Below, piece by piece: positions 41,284 to 49,980 of a stretch of DNA of 64,000 nt (positions are counted from its first letter, which is position 1; the number at the start of each line of letters is the position of its first letter). The notes beneath the pieces were generated by a model. It was not told where the DNA came from. It did not search any database and saw only the letters and a list, made by a program, of their open reading frames with translations. This stretch comes from Leifsonia sp052114085 (lineage in GTDB: Bacteria > Actinomycetota > Actinomycetes > Actinomycetales > Microbacteriaceae), in NCBI RefSeq assembly GCF_052114085.1, contig NZ_JBFREB010000001.1, positions 2,976,001 through 3,040,000 on the forward strand, read 5' to 3'. The translations under genes and the position numbers were made by a program.

Positions 41284-42540
41284 GTGAAGATTCTCGTCCT
41301 CGGTTCCGGTGCCCGCGAGCACGCCATCATCACCGCGCTGCTGGCCGAGGGAGTGCGGCACGATATCGTCGCGGCCCCGGGCAACGCCGGCATCGCGCAG
41401 GATGTGCCCGTCGAAACGGGCCTGGATCCGCTCGACGGCGAAGCGGTCACCGAGTACGCGATCGAGAACGGCATCGAGCTGGTCGTGATCGGGCCGGAGG
41501 CCCCGCTCGTCGCCGGCGTCGCCGATCCCCTGCGCACCCGGGGCATCCCCGTCTTCGGGCCGGGCAAAGCCGCGGCTCAGCTGGAGGGCTCCAAGGCGTT
41601 CGCCAAGCGGATCATGGATGCCGCGGGCGTCCCGACCGGTCGCGCCGTACGCGCCGAGACCCTCGCCGATGCGGAGCGGGCACTCGACGAGCTGGGGTCG
41701 CCCTACGTGGTGAAGGCGGACGGCCTGGCCGCGGGCAAGGGCGTGCTCGTCACCGAGGACCGCGCCGCCGCGGTCGACCACGCGACGCACTGGCTGCTGC
41801 ACGGGGGCGTGCTCATCGAGGAGTTCCTCGACGGCCAGGAGGTGTCGCTCTTCCTGGTCAGCGACGGGCACGACGTGCTGCCCCTCTCCCCCGCCCAGGA
41901 CTACAAGCGCCTGCTCGACGGGGACGCCGGTCCCAACACCGGCGGGATGGGCGCGTACTCGCCCCTCCCGTGGCTGCCGGAGACGTTCGTCGACGAGGTC
42001 ATCGACACCATCGCCCTCCCGACCGTGCGCACGCTCGCGGCAGAGCAGACGCCCTTCATCGGGCTTCTGTACTGCGGGCTGATCGTCACCGAGCGCGGCA
42101 TCCGGGTCATCGAGTTCAACGCACGCTTCGGCGATCCGGAGACGCAGGTGGTGCTGCCGCGACTCGTCACGCCGCTGTCGACGCTGCTCTACGCGGCGGC
42201 GACCGGCGGGCTCGGCGGGATGCCGCGTCCCGAATTCGCGCTCGACACCGCCGTCACCGTCGTGCTGGCCAGTGAGGGTTACCCCGAGGCTCCGCTGACG
42301 GGGCGCCCGATCACCGGGCTGGATGCGGCCGCCGCGGTCCCCGAGGTGACCATCGCCCACGCCGCGACCGCGGTGGACGAGGCGACCGGCGAGCTGCTCG
42401 CGACCGGCGGCCGGGTGCTGTCCGTCGTCGCGCGCGGCACCGGCTTCGCTGAGGCGCGCGACCGCGCCTACCAGGCCGTCGACCTCATCCACCTCGCCGG
42501 CGCCCAGTACCGCACCGACATCGCCGCCCGCGTCTCCTGA
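41284..42540 (+). CDS. purD: Phosphoribosylamine-glycine ligase (GAR synthetase)
   Basis: 418 residues of the ATP-grasp family, joining phosphoribosylamine and glycine. It opens with KILVLGSGAREHAI (2-15), has IGPEAPLVAG (~75) and the ATP-grasp core YVVKADGLAAGKGVLV (~140-155), then DGPNTGGMGAYSP-like DAGPNTGGMGAYSP (~218), and EFNARFGDPETQ (~280). The length is normal. The start is GTG. It is monocistronic, ending in a family-A hairpin shared with the convergent oxidase gene. Confidence 0.96.
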   Translation: MKILVLGSGAREHAIITALLAEGVRHDIVAAPGNAGIAQDVPVETGLDPLDGEAVTEYAIENGIELVVIGPEAPLVAGVADPLRTRGIPVFGPGKAAAQLEGSKAFAKRIMDAAGVPTGRAVRAETLADAERALDELGSPYVVKADGLAAGKGVLVTEDRAAAVDHATHWLLHGGVLIEEFLDGQEVSLFLVSDGHDVLPLSPAQDYKRLLDGDAGPNTGGMGAYSPLPWLPETFVDEVIDTIALPTVRTLAAEQTPFIGLLYCGLIVTERGIRVIEFNARFGDPETQVVLPRLVTPLSTLLYAAATGGLGGMPRPEFALDTAVTVVLASEGYPEAPLTGRPITGLDAAAAVPEVTIAHAATAVDEATGELLATGGRVLSVVARGTGFAEARDRAYQAVDLIHLAGAQYRTDIAARVS

Positions 42541-42554
42541 CCGAGCGCCCTCAG

Positions 42555-42630
42555 CCCCACCATCGAGTCCGCGAAGACTGCACGCTCCGGCGGCGTGTCG
42601 CGTGCAGTCTTCGCGGAGTCGATGGAGGGG
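42555..42630. repeat. Long intergenic stem-loop, family A copy 2
   Basis: A 76-nt element 14 bases after the purD stop and 1 base before the oxidase stop. The arm core GAGTCCGCGAAGACTGCAC is identical to copy 1 (6599), and the loop again contains CGGCGTGTC. The stem is ~29 bp with one short mismatch near its foot. There is no U-tract. Confidence 0.8.
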
Positions 42631-42631
42631 G

Positions 42632-43876
42632 TTAGGGGAGGAGGCGGGTGAGGAACGGGTTGCGGAAGCGGGAGTCGGGGTCAAAGCGGGAGGCCAAGGC
42701 CGCGAAGTCGGCCAGGCGGGGGTAGAGGGACGGCACGATGCCGTCGCGGTCGACGTAGAGCTTGCCCCAGTGCGGGCGGGCACCGAGCGGCAGCAGGGCC
42801 GCCTCCACCTGCGGCAGCACCGCCTCCACCCCGGCCTGGTCGCGGAACCACGTGAAGTGCAGCCCGACCACGTCCGTCCCGTACGCGCTCGACAGCCACA
42901 GGTCGTCCGCCGCGACCGTACGGATCTCGCTGATCTGCAGCAGTGGCGCGATCACCGGGGCGAGCGCGCGCACGGCCTCGATCGCCTCAACGGCCCGCGC
43001 CCGCGGGACGAGGTACTCGGACTGGATCTCCTCACCGTTCGACGGCGTGAAGGCGAACCGGAAGTGCGCCAGGCGCTCGCTCCACGGTCCGACCACTCCC
43101 AGCTGCTCGGTCGTGTTGCGCACATCCATCGTCGGGATCATGTGGCGGGCTTCGGTCAGGGCCGGAGCGCCGAAGAAGTCGTCCTGGATGAGCGTCTCGA
43201 CGCCGTCCAGCTCCTTCAGCCAGGCGAGCGAGACCGCGTCCTCCGCCCACGTCGTGAACAGGCTGACGCTGTATGCGGCAGAGGTGACCTCGTCGAAGCG
43301 GCCGAGGACCGCCTCCCACGGCACGCCGCCGAAGAGCCGCTGGCGGGCGTTGTACGTGGGGCGGATGTCGAGGGTCACCTCGGTCACCACACCGAGCGCG
43401 CCGAGACCGACGACCGCACCCTCGAAGCCGTCGTCACCGCGCCGCAGACCGACCAGCTCGCCCGAGCCGTTCAGGATGCGCAGCCCCGCGACGGCGCTCG
43501 CCAGGTTGCCGTTCCGGTCGCCGGACCCGTGCGTCGCCGTGGCGATCGCGCCTGCGACCGAGATGTGCGGCAGCGAGGCGAGGTTGTGCAGTGCCCACCC
43601 GGCGTCCTGCAGCGTCTGGGCGAGATCGCCGTAGCGGACGCCGCCGCCCACCGTGACTGTTCTCGCACCTTCGTCGATGCTCACGTCTCCGGGCAGGTCC
43701 GCCGTGCTGACGAGCAGTCCGTCCGTGTCGGCCAGGTCGTTGAACGAGTGCCGGCTGCCCAGTGCGCGCACTGCGCGGGCGCCGACGACCAGCTCGCGCA
43801 GCTGCTCGACCGTCGTCGGCCGGGCGATCCGCTCCGCCCGGTACTCGTAGTTGCCTGCCCAGTTCTTCTCGGTCAT
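42632..43876 (-). CDS. FAD-linked alditol oxidase-like/lactone oxidase
   Basis: 414 residues of the VAO/PCMH flavoprotein family. The N-terminal FAD domain has ALGSRHSFNDLADTDG, where His43 corresponds to the covalently flavinylated His of Streptomyces alditol oxidase, then SVAGAIATATHGSG (~115). The C-terminal ALO domain ends with HWGKLYVDRDGI and DPDSRFRNPFL. It likely oxidises a polyol or aldonolactone, releasing H2O2. Of the adjacent GTG-ATG pair at 43879/43876 the ATG has the better distance to AGGAAGG. It is convergent with purD. Confidence 0.88.
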   Translation of the reverse strand: MTEKNWAGNYEYRAERIARPTTVEQLRELVVGARAVRALGSRHSFNDLADTDGLLVSTADLPGDVSIDEGARTVTVGGGVRYGDLAQTLQDAGWALHNLASLPHISVAGAIATATHGSGDRNGNLASAVAGLRILNGSGELVGLRRGDDGFEGAVVGLGALGVVTEVTLDIRPTYNARQRLFGGVPWEAVLGRFDEVTSAAYSVSLFTTWAEDAVSLAWLKELDGVETLIQDDFFGAPALTEARHMIPTMDVRNTTEQLGVVGPWSERLAHFRFAFTPSNGEEIQSEYLVPRARAVEAIEAVRALAPVIAPLLQISEIRTVAADDLWLSSAYGTDVVGLHFTWFRDQAGVEAVLPQVEAALLPLGARPHWGKLYVDRDGIVPSLYPRLADFAALASRFDPDSRFRNPFLTRLLP

Positions 43877-44057
43877 CACGGCCCTTCCTCGGGTCTCCGC
43901 CAGCGGCCGTCCGACCGTTCGACACTCCCCATCCTACGGATGTGACCGGACCCACGACCGCCGTCCGAGACGATCGAAAACGTGCGTTGCCGGGCGTGCC
44001 GACCGCGCAGTATGGTGCCCCTGAATAGCAGGGTGGGCGTCCGAGAGAGGGGCTGAC

Positions 44058-44504
44058 ATGGCCGAATTCGAGTACGGTCCGGCGGAGTTGATGGTGGCGC
44101 AGTTCGACACCGACCGACCGTCGGCAGGGGTCGTGCAAGCGATCCTCGACCTGGTGGAGAGCGGCACCGTCCGCCTCCTCGACCTGGTCTTCGTCGAGCG
44201 GCACCCCGACGGGAGCGTCGACATCATCGAGCTGGAGCAGATCGGCGACGAGATCGGTCTGACCGACGTCAGCCTCGAAGCCAGCGGCATCGCCGGAGAC
44301 GAGGACGTGGCGCAGATCGCCGAACTCTTGGAGCCAGGCTCCACGGGTGCGGTTCTCGTGATCGAGCACCTGTGGGCGAAGACCCTCGCCAGCCGCTTCT
44401 TCGAATCGGGTGGCGTCGTCGTGCACAGCGAGCGCATCCCCGCACCGGTTCTGAACGCGGTCGCGGCCGCAGCGTACGAAGAACTCGAAACCACTGAGAG
44501 CTGA
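44058..44504 (+). CDS. DUF6325-like conserved protein
   Basis: 148 residues starting MAEFEYGPAELMVAQF, with VRLLDLVFVERHPDGSVDI (~39-57) and GSTGAVLVIEHLWAKTLA (~98-115). This is the pattern of a soluble actinobacterial family often paired with a SHOCT-domain protein; members may control membrane or stress properties, but the function is unknown. GAGAGGGG lies ~4 bases before the ATG. The next gene starts 10 bases after its stop, so the two form an operon. Confidence 0.85.
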   Translation: MAEFEYGPAELMVAQFDTDRPSAGVVQAILDLVESGTVRLLDLVFVERHPDGSVDIIELEQIGDEIGLTDVSLEASGIAGDEDVAQIAELLEPGSTGAVLVIEHLWAKTLASRFFESGGVVVHSERIPAPVLNAVAAAAYEELETTES

Positions 44505-44514
44505 GGAGGACACC

Positions 44515-44874
44515 ATGCCGTTGAGGAGAATGGGACGCCCGGGACTGATCGGGATGGCGGCCCGCACAGCGGTCGTCGCCGGAACCGCAACGGCGGTCTC
44601 CGGGAACGTTCAGCGACGCCAGCAGGAGAAGGCACAGAGCCAGTACGACCAGCAGCAGGCGCAGGAGCAGGAGCAGCAGGCGCAGATGCAGCAGATGGCA
44701 CAGCAAGCGGCGGCGCAGCAGGCGGCGATGCAGCAGCAGGCCGCTCCGGCGGCCCCCGCTGCGGGGAGCGGCGACGACATGATGGCGAAGCTGCAGCAGC
44801 TCGCCACGCTGCACTCGCAGGGCGTGCTGACGGATGAGGAGTTCTCCGGCGCTAAGGCGAAGCTGCTCGCGTAG
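44515..44874 (+). CDS. SHOCT-domain protein with Gln-rich coiled coil
   Basis: 119 residues: a short N-terminal helix with weak membrane character (LIGMAARTAVVAGTATAV), a ~45-residue Gln/Ala-rich coiled coil (QQQAQEQEQQAQMQQMAQQ), and a C-terminal SHOCT domain (DMMAKLQQLATLHSQGVLTD, ending EFSGAKAKLLA). SHOCT domains mediate oligomerisation. GAGGAGG precedes the ATG with ideal spacing. It is co-transcribed with the DUF6325-like gene. Confidence 0.9.
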   Translation: MPLRRMGRPGLIGMAARTAVVAGTATAVSGNVQRRQQEKAQSQYDQQQAQEQEQQAQMQQMAQQAAAQQAAMQQQAAPAAPAAGSGDDMMAKLQQLATLHSQGVLTDEEFSGAKAKLLA

Positions 44875-44892
44875 GGCGGGGGAACGTCCCTC

Positions 44893-44898
44893 TACGAT
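44893..44898 (+). promoter_or_regulatory. -10 box (TACGAT) of purC, leaderless arrangement
   Basis: TACGAT is followed by six bases and the purC GTG; the identical box and spacing occur at purM. Confidence 0.55.
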
Positions 44899-44904
44899 GG
44901 ACGC

Positions 44905-45807
44905 GTGAGCGATCTTCCGGGCTGGGCCCACGTCTATTCGGGCAAAGTGCGCGACCTGTTCGTGCCCGAGGGCGCGGACGGGCTCGCCGAGACCGACAGC
45001 GTGCTCGTCGTCGCCAGCGACCGGGTCAGTGCTTTCGACCATGTGCTCGAGCCGGGCATCCCGGGCAAGGGCGAGCTGCTGACCACGCTGAGCCTGTGGT
45101 GGTTCGACCAGTTGGACGACGTGCCGAACCACCTCATCCCCGACCACGCCCTGGTCGGCGATCGCGTGGTGGAGCGCATTCCCGCGGCCGTCTCCGGCCG
45201 GTCGATGCTGGTGAAACCGCTCGACATGTTCCCCATCGAGTGCGTCGTGCGGGGCTACCTGACGGGAAGCGGCTGGGCCGAGTACCGGGAGTCGCAGAGC
45301 GTCTGCGGCATCCCGTTGCCCGTCGGCCTGCAGAACGGCGACCGCCTGCCGGAGCCGATCTACACGCCGGCCTGGAAGGCCCCGCTCGGCGAGCACGACG
45401 AGAACATCAGCTTCGAGCGGACGGTCGAACTGGTCGGACCGGACATCGCGGAGGAGCTGCGACGCCTCTCACTGCACGTGTACGCGCGCGGGGCCGCGAT
45501 CGCGGAGGCGCATGGCGTCATCATCGCCGACACGAAGTTCGAGTTCGGCGCAGACCGCACCACCGGTGAGATCACCCTCGCCGACGAGGTGCTCACCAGC
45601 GACTCCAGCCGTTTCTGGGATGCGGCCGCCTACGCCACGGGCGGCAGCCCGGAGGAGCGGATGGCCAGCTTCGACAAGCAGATCGTCCGCGACTGGCTCG
45701 CCGGGAACTGGGACAAGACCGGTACCCCGCCGGAGCTGCCCGCCGACATCGTCGAACGCACCGCGGCGCGGTACCGCGAACTCCTGGAGCGTCTGACCGG
45801 GCGCTAG
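44905..45807 (+). CDS. purC: Phosphoribosylaminoimidazole-succinocarboxamide synthase
   Basis: 300 residues; adds aspartate to CAIR. The family marks are VYSGKVRDLF (~10-19), ASDRVSAFDHVLEPGIPGKG (~35-54), IECVVRGYLTGSGWAEY (~112-128) and the C-terminal IIADTKFEFG (~208) plus LTSDSSRFW (~232). It is of the longer actinobacterial/eukaryote-like type rather than the ~240-aa form. The GTG start is preceded by a -10 box and no ribosome site. It is monocistronic. Confidence 0.95.
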   Translation: MSDLPGWAHVYSGKVRDLFVPEGADGLAETDSVLVVASDRVSAFDHVLEPGIPGKGELLTTLSLWWFDQLDDVPNHLIPDHALVGDRVVERIPAAVSGRSMLVKPLDMFPIECVVRGYLTGSGWAEYRESQSVCGIPLPVGLQNGDRLPEPIYTPAWKAPLGEHDENISFERTVELVGPDIAEELRRLSLHVYARGAAIAEAHGVIIADTKFEFGADRTTGEITLADEVLTSDSSRFWDAAAYATGGSPEERMASFDKQIVRDWLAGNWDKTGTPPELPADIVERTAARYRELLERLTGR

Positions 45808-45879
45808 AGGGCCGGTCGACGCCGCGCCCGTCGCTCCGGTCCGGCTGCTCACATGCCCCCGCGCGCATCCCGCACGGTA

Positions 45880-45885
45880 TAGCGT
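45880..45885 (+). promoter_or_regulatory. -10 box (TAGCGT) of the RraA-like gene, leaderless arrangement
   Basis: TAGCGT is followed by six bases and the ATG at 45892; no ribosome site is visible. Confidence 0.45.
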
Positions 45886-45891
45886 CCCGGC

Positions 45892-46578
45892 ATGGATGCG
45901 AACACCCCTCCCGCCACGGCCGCCGTCGCCGACGCCGCGGTCCGTCTCGGCATAGCGGTCGGCACGGCGCCGGTCAGCCTGCTCCCGCTTCTGCCCGGCC
46001 GCCCCTTCGCCGGTCCCGCCGCCCCCGTGACGCACCTCGGCAGTGTGGATGTGCTGCTCGAGACCATCGACGACGCACCTGTGGGGGCGGTGCTGGTGGT
46101 CGACAACGGCGGCCGCGACGACGAGGCCTGCGTGGGCGACCTCATGCTGCTGGAGGCGGCGACGGCCGGGATGTCCGGCGCGGTCATCTGGGGACGGCAC
46201 CGCGACTCCGCCCAGCTGCGCGCGATCGGCCTGCCGGTGTTCAGCCGGGGGGCGCATCCCTTCGGCCCGCGCCGGGTGCCACCGGCCGGCACGGCGATGC
46301 GGTCCGCGTTCCTCGACGGCGTGGCCGTGACTCCGGACCACTGGATCGTCGCCGACGACGACGGTGTGCTCGTGCTGGCCGCCGGCGACCGTGAGCGGCT
46401 GTTCGCGGAGGCGTCGCGCATCCAGACCGTCGAAGGGGCGCAGGCGGACCGCATGCGTGGCGGCTCATCGCTGCGCGACCAGCTCGATTTCGCGAGGTAC
46501 CGCCGGGAGCAGGCCGCCGATCCCACGCTGACGCTGCGCCGGTATCTCGCCGAGAACGGCGGGGCGATCGAGACGTGA
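45892..46578 (+). CDS. RraA-like/HMG aldolase-family protein
   Basis: 228 residues with the RraA/class II pyruvate-aldolase core: GAVLVVDNGGRDDEACVGDL (~63-82), GMSGAVIWGRHRDSAQLRAI (~92-111) and the ADDDGVLVL strand (~152). In the aldolases, the Arg of the GxxRD motif and an Asp bind substrate and metal; both are present. It may cleave a 4-hydroxy-4-methyl-oxoglutarate-type acid or act on another small dicarboxylate. RNase E inhibition is unlikely to be its role in an actinobacterium. Confidence 0.75.
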   Translation: MDANTPPATAAVADAAVRLGIAVGTAPVSLLPLLPGRPFAGPAAPVTHLGSVDVLLETIDDAPVGAVLVVDNGGRDDEACVGDLMLLEAATAGMSGAVIWGRHRDSAQLRAIGLPVFSRGAHPFGPRRVPPAGTAMRSAFLDGVAVTPDHWIVADDDGVLVLAAGDRERLFAEASRIQTVEGAQADRMRGGSSLRDQLDFARYRREQAADPTLTLRRYLAENGGAIET

Positions 46579-46611
46579 AATAGTCCCGGTCTGCCGGGTG
46601 TTTCCCTCTGT

Positions 46612-47505
46612 ATGCCCGAACTGCTGCCCGCCGACTCCGCCATGGGTGCGGTCACGCTCCGCGTCGCCGACCTCGACGCGATGACCGCCTACTACCGCGA
46701 CGCCGTCACGCTCAGTGTCCTGGCCGCGGACGGCGGTCGCGTCATCCTCGGCCGCGGTACGACGCCCGCGGTGATCCTGGAGCACGCGCCCGAGCTGCGG
46801 CACGCGTCCCCGGGCGAGGCCGGGCTGTTCCACACCGCGATCGTCTTCGACACGCAAGAGGCGCTGGCCGCGGCGGTGTACTCCGTCGCACGACGCGCTC
46901 CCGGAACCTTCACCGGCAGCGCCGACCACCTCGTCAGCACCGCGTTCTACTTCACCGACCCGGAAGGCAACGGCGTCGAGCTGTACTGGGATCGGGACAG
47001 GAGCCTGTGGAGCTGGACGCACGGGCAGGTCGAGATGGCGACGCTGGCGCTCGACCCGAACGGGTTCCTCACCGAGCACCTCACCGAGCGCGGGGCCGCC
47101 CTCGGCGAAGCCGACGGGGTCTCGCCGTTCGGGGACGCATCCGTGGGCCACGTGCACTTGTCGGTCGGCGACGTCGCGTCTGCGCGCGCCTTCTACGTCG
47201 ATCGACTCGGTTTCGAGACGACGGCGGCGCTCGGCGGCAGCGCGCTGTTCGTCAGCGCGGGCGGTTACCACCACCACATGGCCATGAATACGTGGAACAG
47301 CCGTGGCGCCGGGCGGCGACAGCTCGCGCTGGGGCTCGGCCAGGTCGAGATCCGGGTGCCGTCGGCCGACGATCTGGGCGCGCTGAGCGAGCGGATGCGG
47401 CACTACGGCGTGGCCGCGCGCGACGACGGACGCGCAGTCACCTTCGACGACCCGTGGGCGAATGCCGTTCGAGTCGTGACGGAAGCGGAGGAGGTCCCGG
47501 CCTGA
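46612..47505 (+). CDS. Two-domain VOC (catechol-2,3-dioxygenase-like, CatE type) protein
   Basis: 297 residues containing two vicinal-oxygen-chelate modules: residues ~13-125 (VTLRVADLDAMTAYYRDAV through FYFTDPEGNGVELYWDR) and ~173-290 (VGHVHLSVGDVASARAFYV through FDDPWANAVRVV). Possible metal ligands are His (GHVHLSV), His in GGYHHHMAMN and a Glu. Such proteins are usually annotated as glyoxalase or ring-cleavage dioxygenase; the substrate is unknown. It ends in a strong two-way terminator. Confidence 0.85.
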   Translation: MPELLPADSAMGAVTLRVADLDAMTAYYRDAVTLSVLAADGGRVILGRGTTPAVILEHAPELRHASPGEAGLFHTAIVFDTQEALAAAVYSVARRAPGTFTGSADHLVSTAFYFTDPEGNGVELYWDRDRSLWSWTHGQVEMATLALDPNGFLTEHLTERGAALGEADGVSPFGDASVGHVHLSVGDVASARAFYVDRLGFETTAALGGSALFVSAGGYHHHMAMNTWNSRGAGRRQLALGLGQVEIRVPSADDLGALSERMRHYGVAARDDGRAVTFDDPWANAVRVVTEAEEVPA

Positions 47506-47522
47506 GCCGGCTCGAAATGCGG

Positions 47523-47570
47523 AAAAGGGAGGAGGTCGCAGCCACGGTGGCTGCGACCTCCTCCCTTTTT
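47523..47570. terminator. Strong bidirectional intrinsic terminator
   Basis: A near-perfect ~20-bp stem (47523-47545 with 47547-47569) has AAAA at its left foot and TTTTT at its right. It lies between convergent stops of the VOC gene (+) and the MFS gene (-), serving both. Confidence 0.92.
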
Positions 47571-47586
47571 GTCGAGATCCCGCGCG

Positions 47587-49278
47587 TTAGTCGGTGACCG
47601 GGGCGGCGTGGACGCCGTGCGGCGGCTCCTCGCCGGGAGCGGCATTCGTCGCCGGAGCGACGTCGGCTGCGTGCGATCCGTGAGGGGTCGCATCCACCTG
47701 CACCGGTGCCGCGTGGGCGCCGTGGGTGGCGGGCACCTCGGCGGGCGAACCGGACGAGGCACCGGCGGTGGCACCTGCAGGAGCACCGGCCGCCGCCCCT
47801 CCGGCATTACGCGCCCACGCCGGCGGCTTCGGGCGCTCCCACCAGACGACGATCAGGGCGCCGAGGAAAGCGACCGCGGCGGGCAGCAGCAGCGCCTCGG
47901 ACATGGCCTGGGTGAACCCGGCGTGCAGGAACTGCGGCAGCTCGGTGCCCGAGGCGGCACCGCTGGCGCTCGCTGCTCCCCCGGCGGCCTTCGGCAGGTC
48001 GGCGGTGAGGCGGCTCTCGATGAGGGCGGCGATGGATGCGCTTCCCAGCACGGCGCCGATCTGGCGGGTCGTGTTGAACACACCGGAGCCCGCGCCCGCC
48101 TGATTCATCGGCAGGTTGCGCGTGGCCGTAGTCGAGATCGGGCCCCAGACTCCCGACATCGCTATGCCGAGGGTGAAACTCGGGATGAGCAGCAACCAGA
48201 TGTTGATATCCGGCGACAGCATCACCGAGTAGAGGCCGAGGGAGAGCGCGAACAGCAGCAGGCCGGCGACAGCGATGTTCCGCGGGTTGACGCGGTCGAT
48301 CAGGCGCCCGACGATCGGGGCCAGCGCACCGGTGGCGATCGCCATCGGTGCCAGCATCAGAGCGGATTCGGTCGGCGTGAGGCCGCGCACGGTCTGGAAG
48401 TAGAACACCAGCGGCAGCGCCATGCAGGTGACGGCGAACCCGACGGTGGTGATCGCGCCGTTGGACAGCGAGAAGTTGCGGTCGCGGAACAGCGGCAGGG
48501 GGAGCAGCGGCTCCTTCTTGTTCATCGCCTGCCAGACGACGAAGCCCGCGAGGACGACGATTCCGGAGATGATCAGGCCCCACACCGAGATGGGACCCCA
48601 GATGACGCCCCAGTCGTAGGTGCCGCCCTCCTGGATACCGAACACCAGCAAGAACATGCCGACCGCCGACAGGATCACACCCAGGATGTCGAAGCTGTGG
48701 CTGTGCGTCGGCAGCTTCGGGACGAGGCGTACCGCGAGGATGAACGCCACGATACCCACGGGCACGTTGATGAAGAAGATCCACTCCCAGCCGAGGGTGT
48801 CGACGAGCACGCCGCCGAGGATCGGGCCGACGAGCGTCGCCACACCAGCGACCGCGCCCCACAGACCCATGGCCGCGCCGCGGCGCTCCGGCGGGAAGAT
48901 GCGGGTGATGACGGCCATCGTCTGCGGCGTCATCAATGCGGCGCCGAGGCCCTGGACCACACGGGCGGCGATCAGCCAGCCGATGCTGCCGGAGAATCCG
49001 CACCAGGCCGAGGCGAGGGTGAAGATCACCAGACCGATGAGGTAGAGGTTCTTCGGGCCGAAGCGGTCACCGAGCCGGCCGGTGATCAGCAGCGGCACGG
49101 CGTAGGCGAGCAGGTAGGCGCTCGTCACCCAGATGACGGCGTTGTAGTCCGTCCCGAGGTCGAGGCCCTTCATGATCGAGGGATTGGCGACCGACACGAT
49201 GGTCGTGTCGATCAGGATCATGAAGAATCCGATGACCAGCGCCCAGAGGGCGGGCCACGGCTTCAATTCGCGTTCCAT
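47587..49278 (-). CDS. MFS drug:proton antiporter, DHA2 (14-helix, EmrB/QacA) family
   Basis: 563 residues with about 14 membrane helices. Motif A reads ITGRLGDRFGPKNLYLIG (loop 2-3), motif C in helix 5 is GVATLVGPILGGVLVD, and the DHA2 motif D1 is FFMILIDTTIVSVANP. A ~85-residue cytoplasmic tail is Ala/Pro-rich and carries a repeated HGxHAAxV motif (three times). It exports drugs or dyes. The ATG at 49278 is preferred over an overlapping TTG at 49314 because AGGAAG is nine bases upstream. It is translated after padR in the same transcript. Confidence 0.92.
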   Translation of the reverse strand: MERELKPWPALWALVIGFFMILIDTTIVSVANPSIMKGLDLGTDYNAVIWVTSAYLLAYAVPLLITGRLGDRFGPKNLYLIGLVIFTLASAWCGFSGSIGWLIAARVVQGLGAALMTPQTMAVITRIFPPERRGAAMGLWGAVAGVATLVGPILGGVLVDTLGWEWIFFINVPVGIVAFILAVRLVPKLPTHSHSFDILGVILSAVGMFLLVFGIQEGGTYDWGVIWGPISVWGLIISGIVVLAGFVVWQAMNKKEPLLPLPLFRDRNFSLSNGAITTVGFAVTCMALPLVFYFQTVRGLTPTESALMLAPMAIATGALAPIVGRLIDRVNPRNIAVAGLLLFALSLGLYSVMLSPDINIWLLLIPSFTLGIAMSGVWGPISTTATRNLPMNQAGAGSGVFNTTRQIGAVLGSASIAALIESRLTADLPKAAGGAASASGAASGTELPQFLHAGFTQAMSEALLLPAAVAFLGALIVVWWERPKPPAWARNAGGAAAGAPAGATAGASSGSPAEVPATHGAHAAPVQVDATPHGSHAADVAPATNAAPGEEPPHGVHAAPVTD

Positions 49279-49310
49279 TGTCACGTTCTTCCTGTTGAGA
49301 GCTGGGTCGC

Positions 49311-49889
49311 TCAATGTTTTTCCTCGTCCCAGGAGAGGGCTCCCGATTCGAGGTCGTGGATGAGGGCTTCGAGCGTGGCCGCGTCGGCCTCCGCCATCGC
49401 GCGCTGGTAGCGCACGTCCACCCAGTACTTGGCGGGCAGGGACTTCGCCCGTACGGTCCGGATCGCCTTGTCGTACACGGCGACATCTGCCCGAATGAGC
49501 CCGACGCGCTTCCGGAGCAGCGCGATCACCGTCTCCGCGGGCAGGTTGTGGGATTCGCCGAGGCCGAGGGGGAACTCGGGGAACTCGTTGACAGGGGTGC
49601 CGATGATGTCGGCGATGCGCTCACCCAGGGCGAGAGTGCCGTCCTCGGTGATCGCGTACGTGGTGCGCTCAGGCCGGTTGCCTTCGCGCTCGGTGCCCGT
49701 CGCACGCACCAGACCGTGCCGCGCCAGGCGGTCGACGGTGTGGTAGAGCGAGCCAGGGCGCACCTTCACCAGCCGGTCCTCCGAGCGCTGCACCAGGGTC
49801 TGGTACATCTCGTAGGGATGCGAGGGACCCTCGGCGAGCAGCGCGAGCGCTGCGACGGCGAGAGGAGTGAGGGTGCGTGATTCAGCCAT
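49311..49889 (-). CDS. PadR-family regulator of the adjacent MFS pump
   Basis: 192 residues: a PadR winged helix (LAVAALALLAEGPSHPYEMY through VRPGSLYHTVDRLARHGLV and TTYAITEDG, ~10-85) and a C-terminal four-helix Vir-like domain, as in larger PadR (AphA-like) proteins. The ATG at 49889 has a weak GGAAC ribosome site. The gene lies directly before the efflux gene in one transcript, and a palindrome overlaps its -10 box, so it very likely represses its own operon until a drug binds. Confidence 0.9.
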   Translation of the reverse strand: MAESRTLTPLAVAALALLAEGPSHPYEMYQTLVQRSEDRLVKVRPGSLYHTVDRLARHGLVRATGTEREGNRPERTTYAITEDGTLALGERIADIIGTPVNEFPEFPLGLGESHNLPAETVIALLRKRVGLIRADVAVYDKAIRTVRAKSLPAKYWVDVRYQRAMAEADAATLEALIHDLESGALSWDEEKH

Positions 49890-49906
49890 AGTTGTTCCGT
49901 GTTGAT

Positions 49907-49947
49907 TATTCCAGAAGGAATATACGGCACGGATCAATCCGGGTCAA
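49907..49947 (-). promoter_or_regulatory. padR-MFS promoter with overlapping palindromic operator
   Basis: On the minus strand -35 TTGACC (49942-49947) and -10 TATATT (49919-49924) have a 17-bp spacer. The inverted repeat TATTCC-N4-GGAATA (49907-49922) covers the -10 box and start point, ideal for repression. Confidence 0.78.
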
Positions 49948-49980
49948 GTAGCGTGAACGTCAGATGAACAAGGAGCGATG

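Noticed and set aside
40638..44905. Purine riboswitch upstream of pur genes
   Set aside because: The upstream regions are too short or lack the paired helices and conserved loops; several genes appear leaderless.
49278..49314. TTG at 49314 as the MFS start, overlapping the padR stop
   Set aside because: The ATG at 49278 has a proper AGGAAG site nine bases upstream, whereas the TTG has none; the extra residues are not transporter-like.
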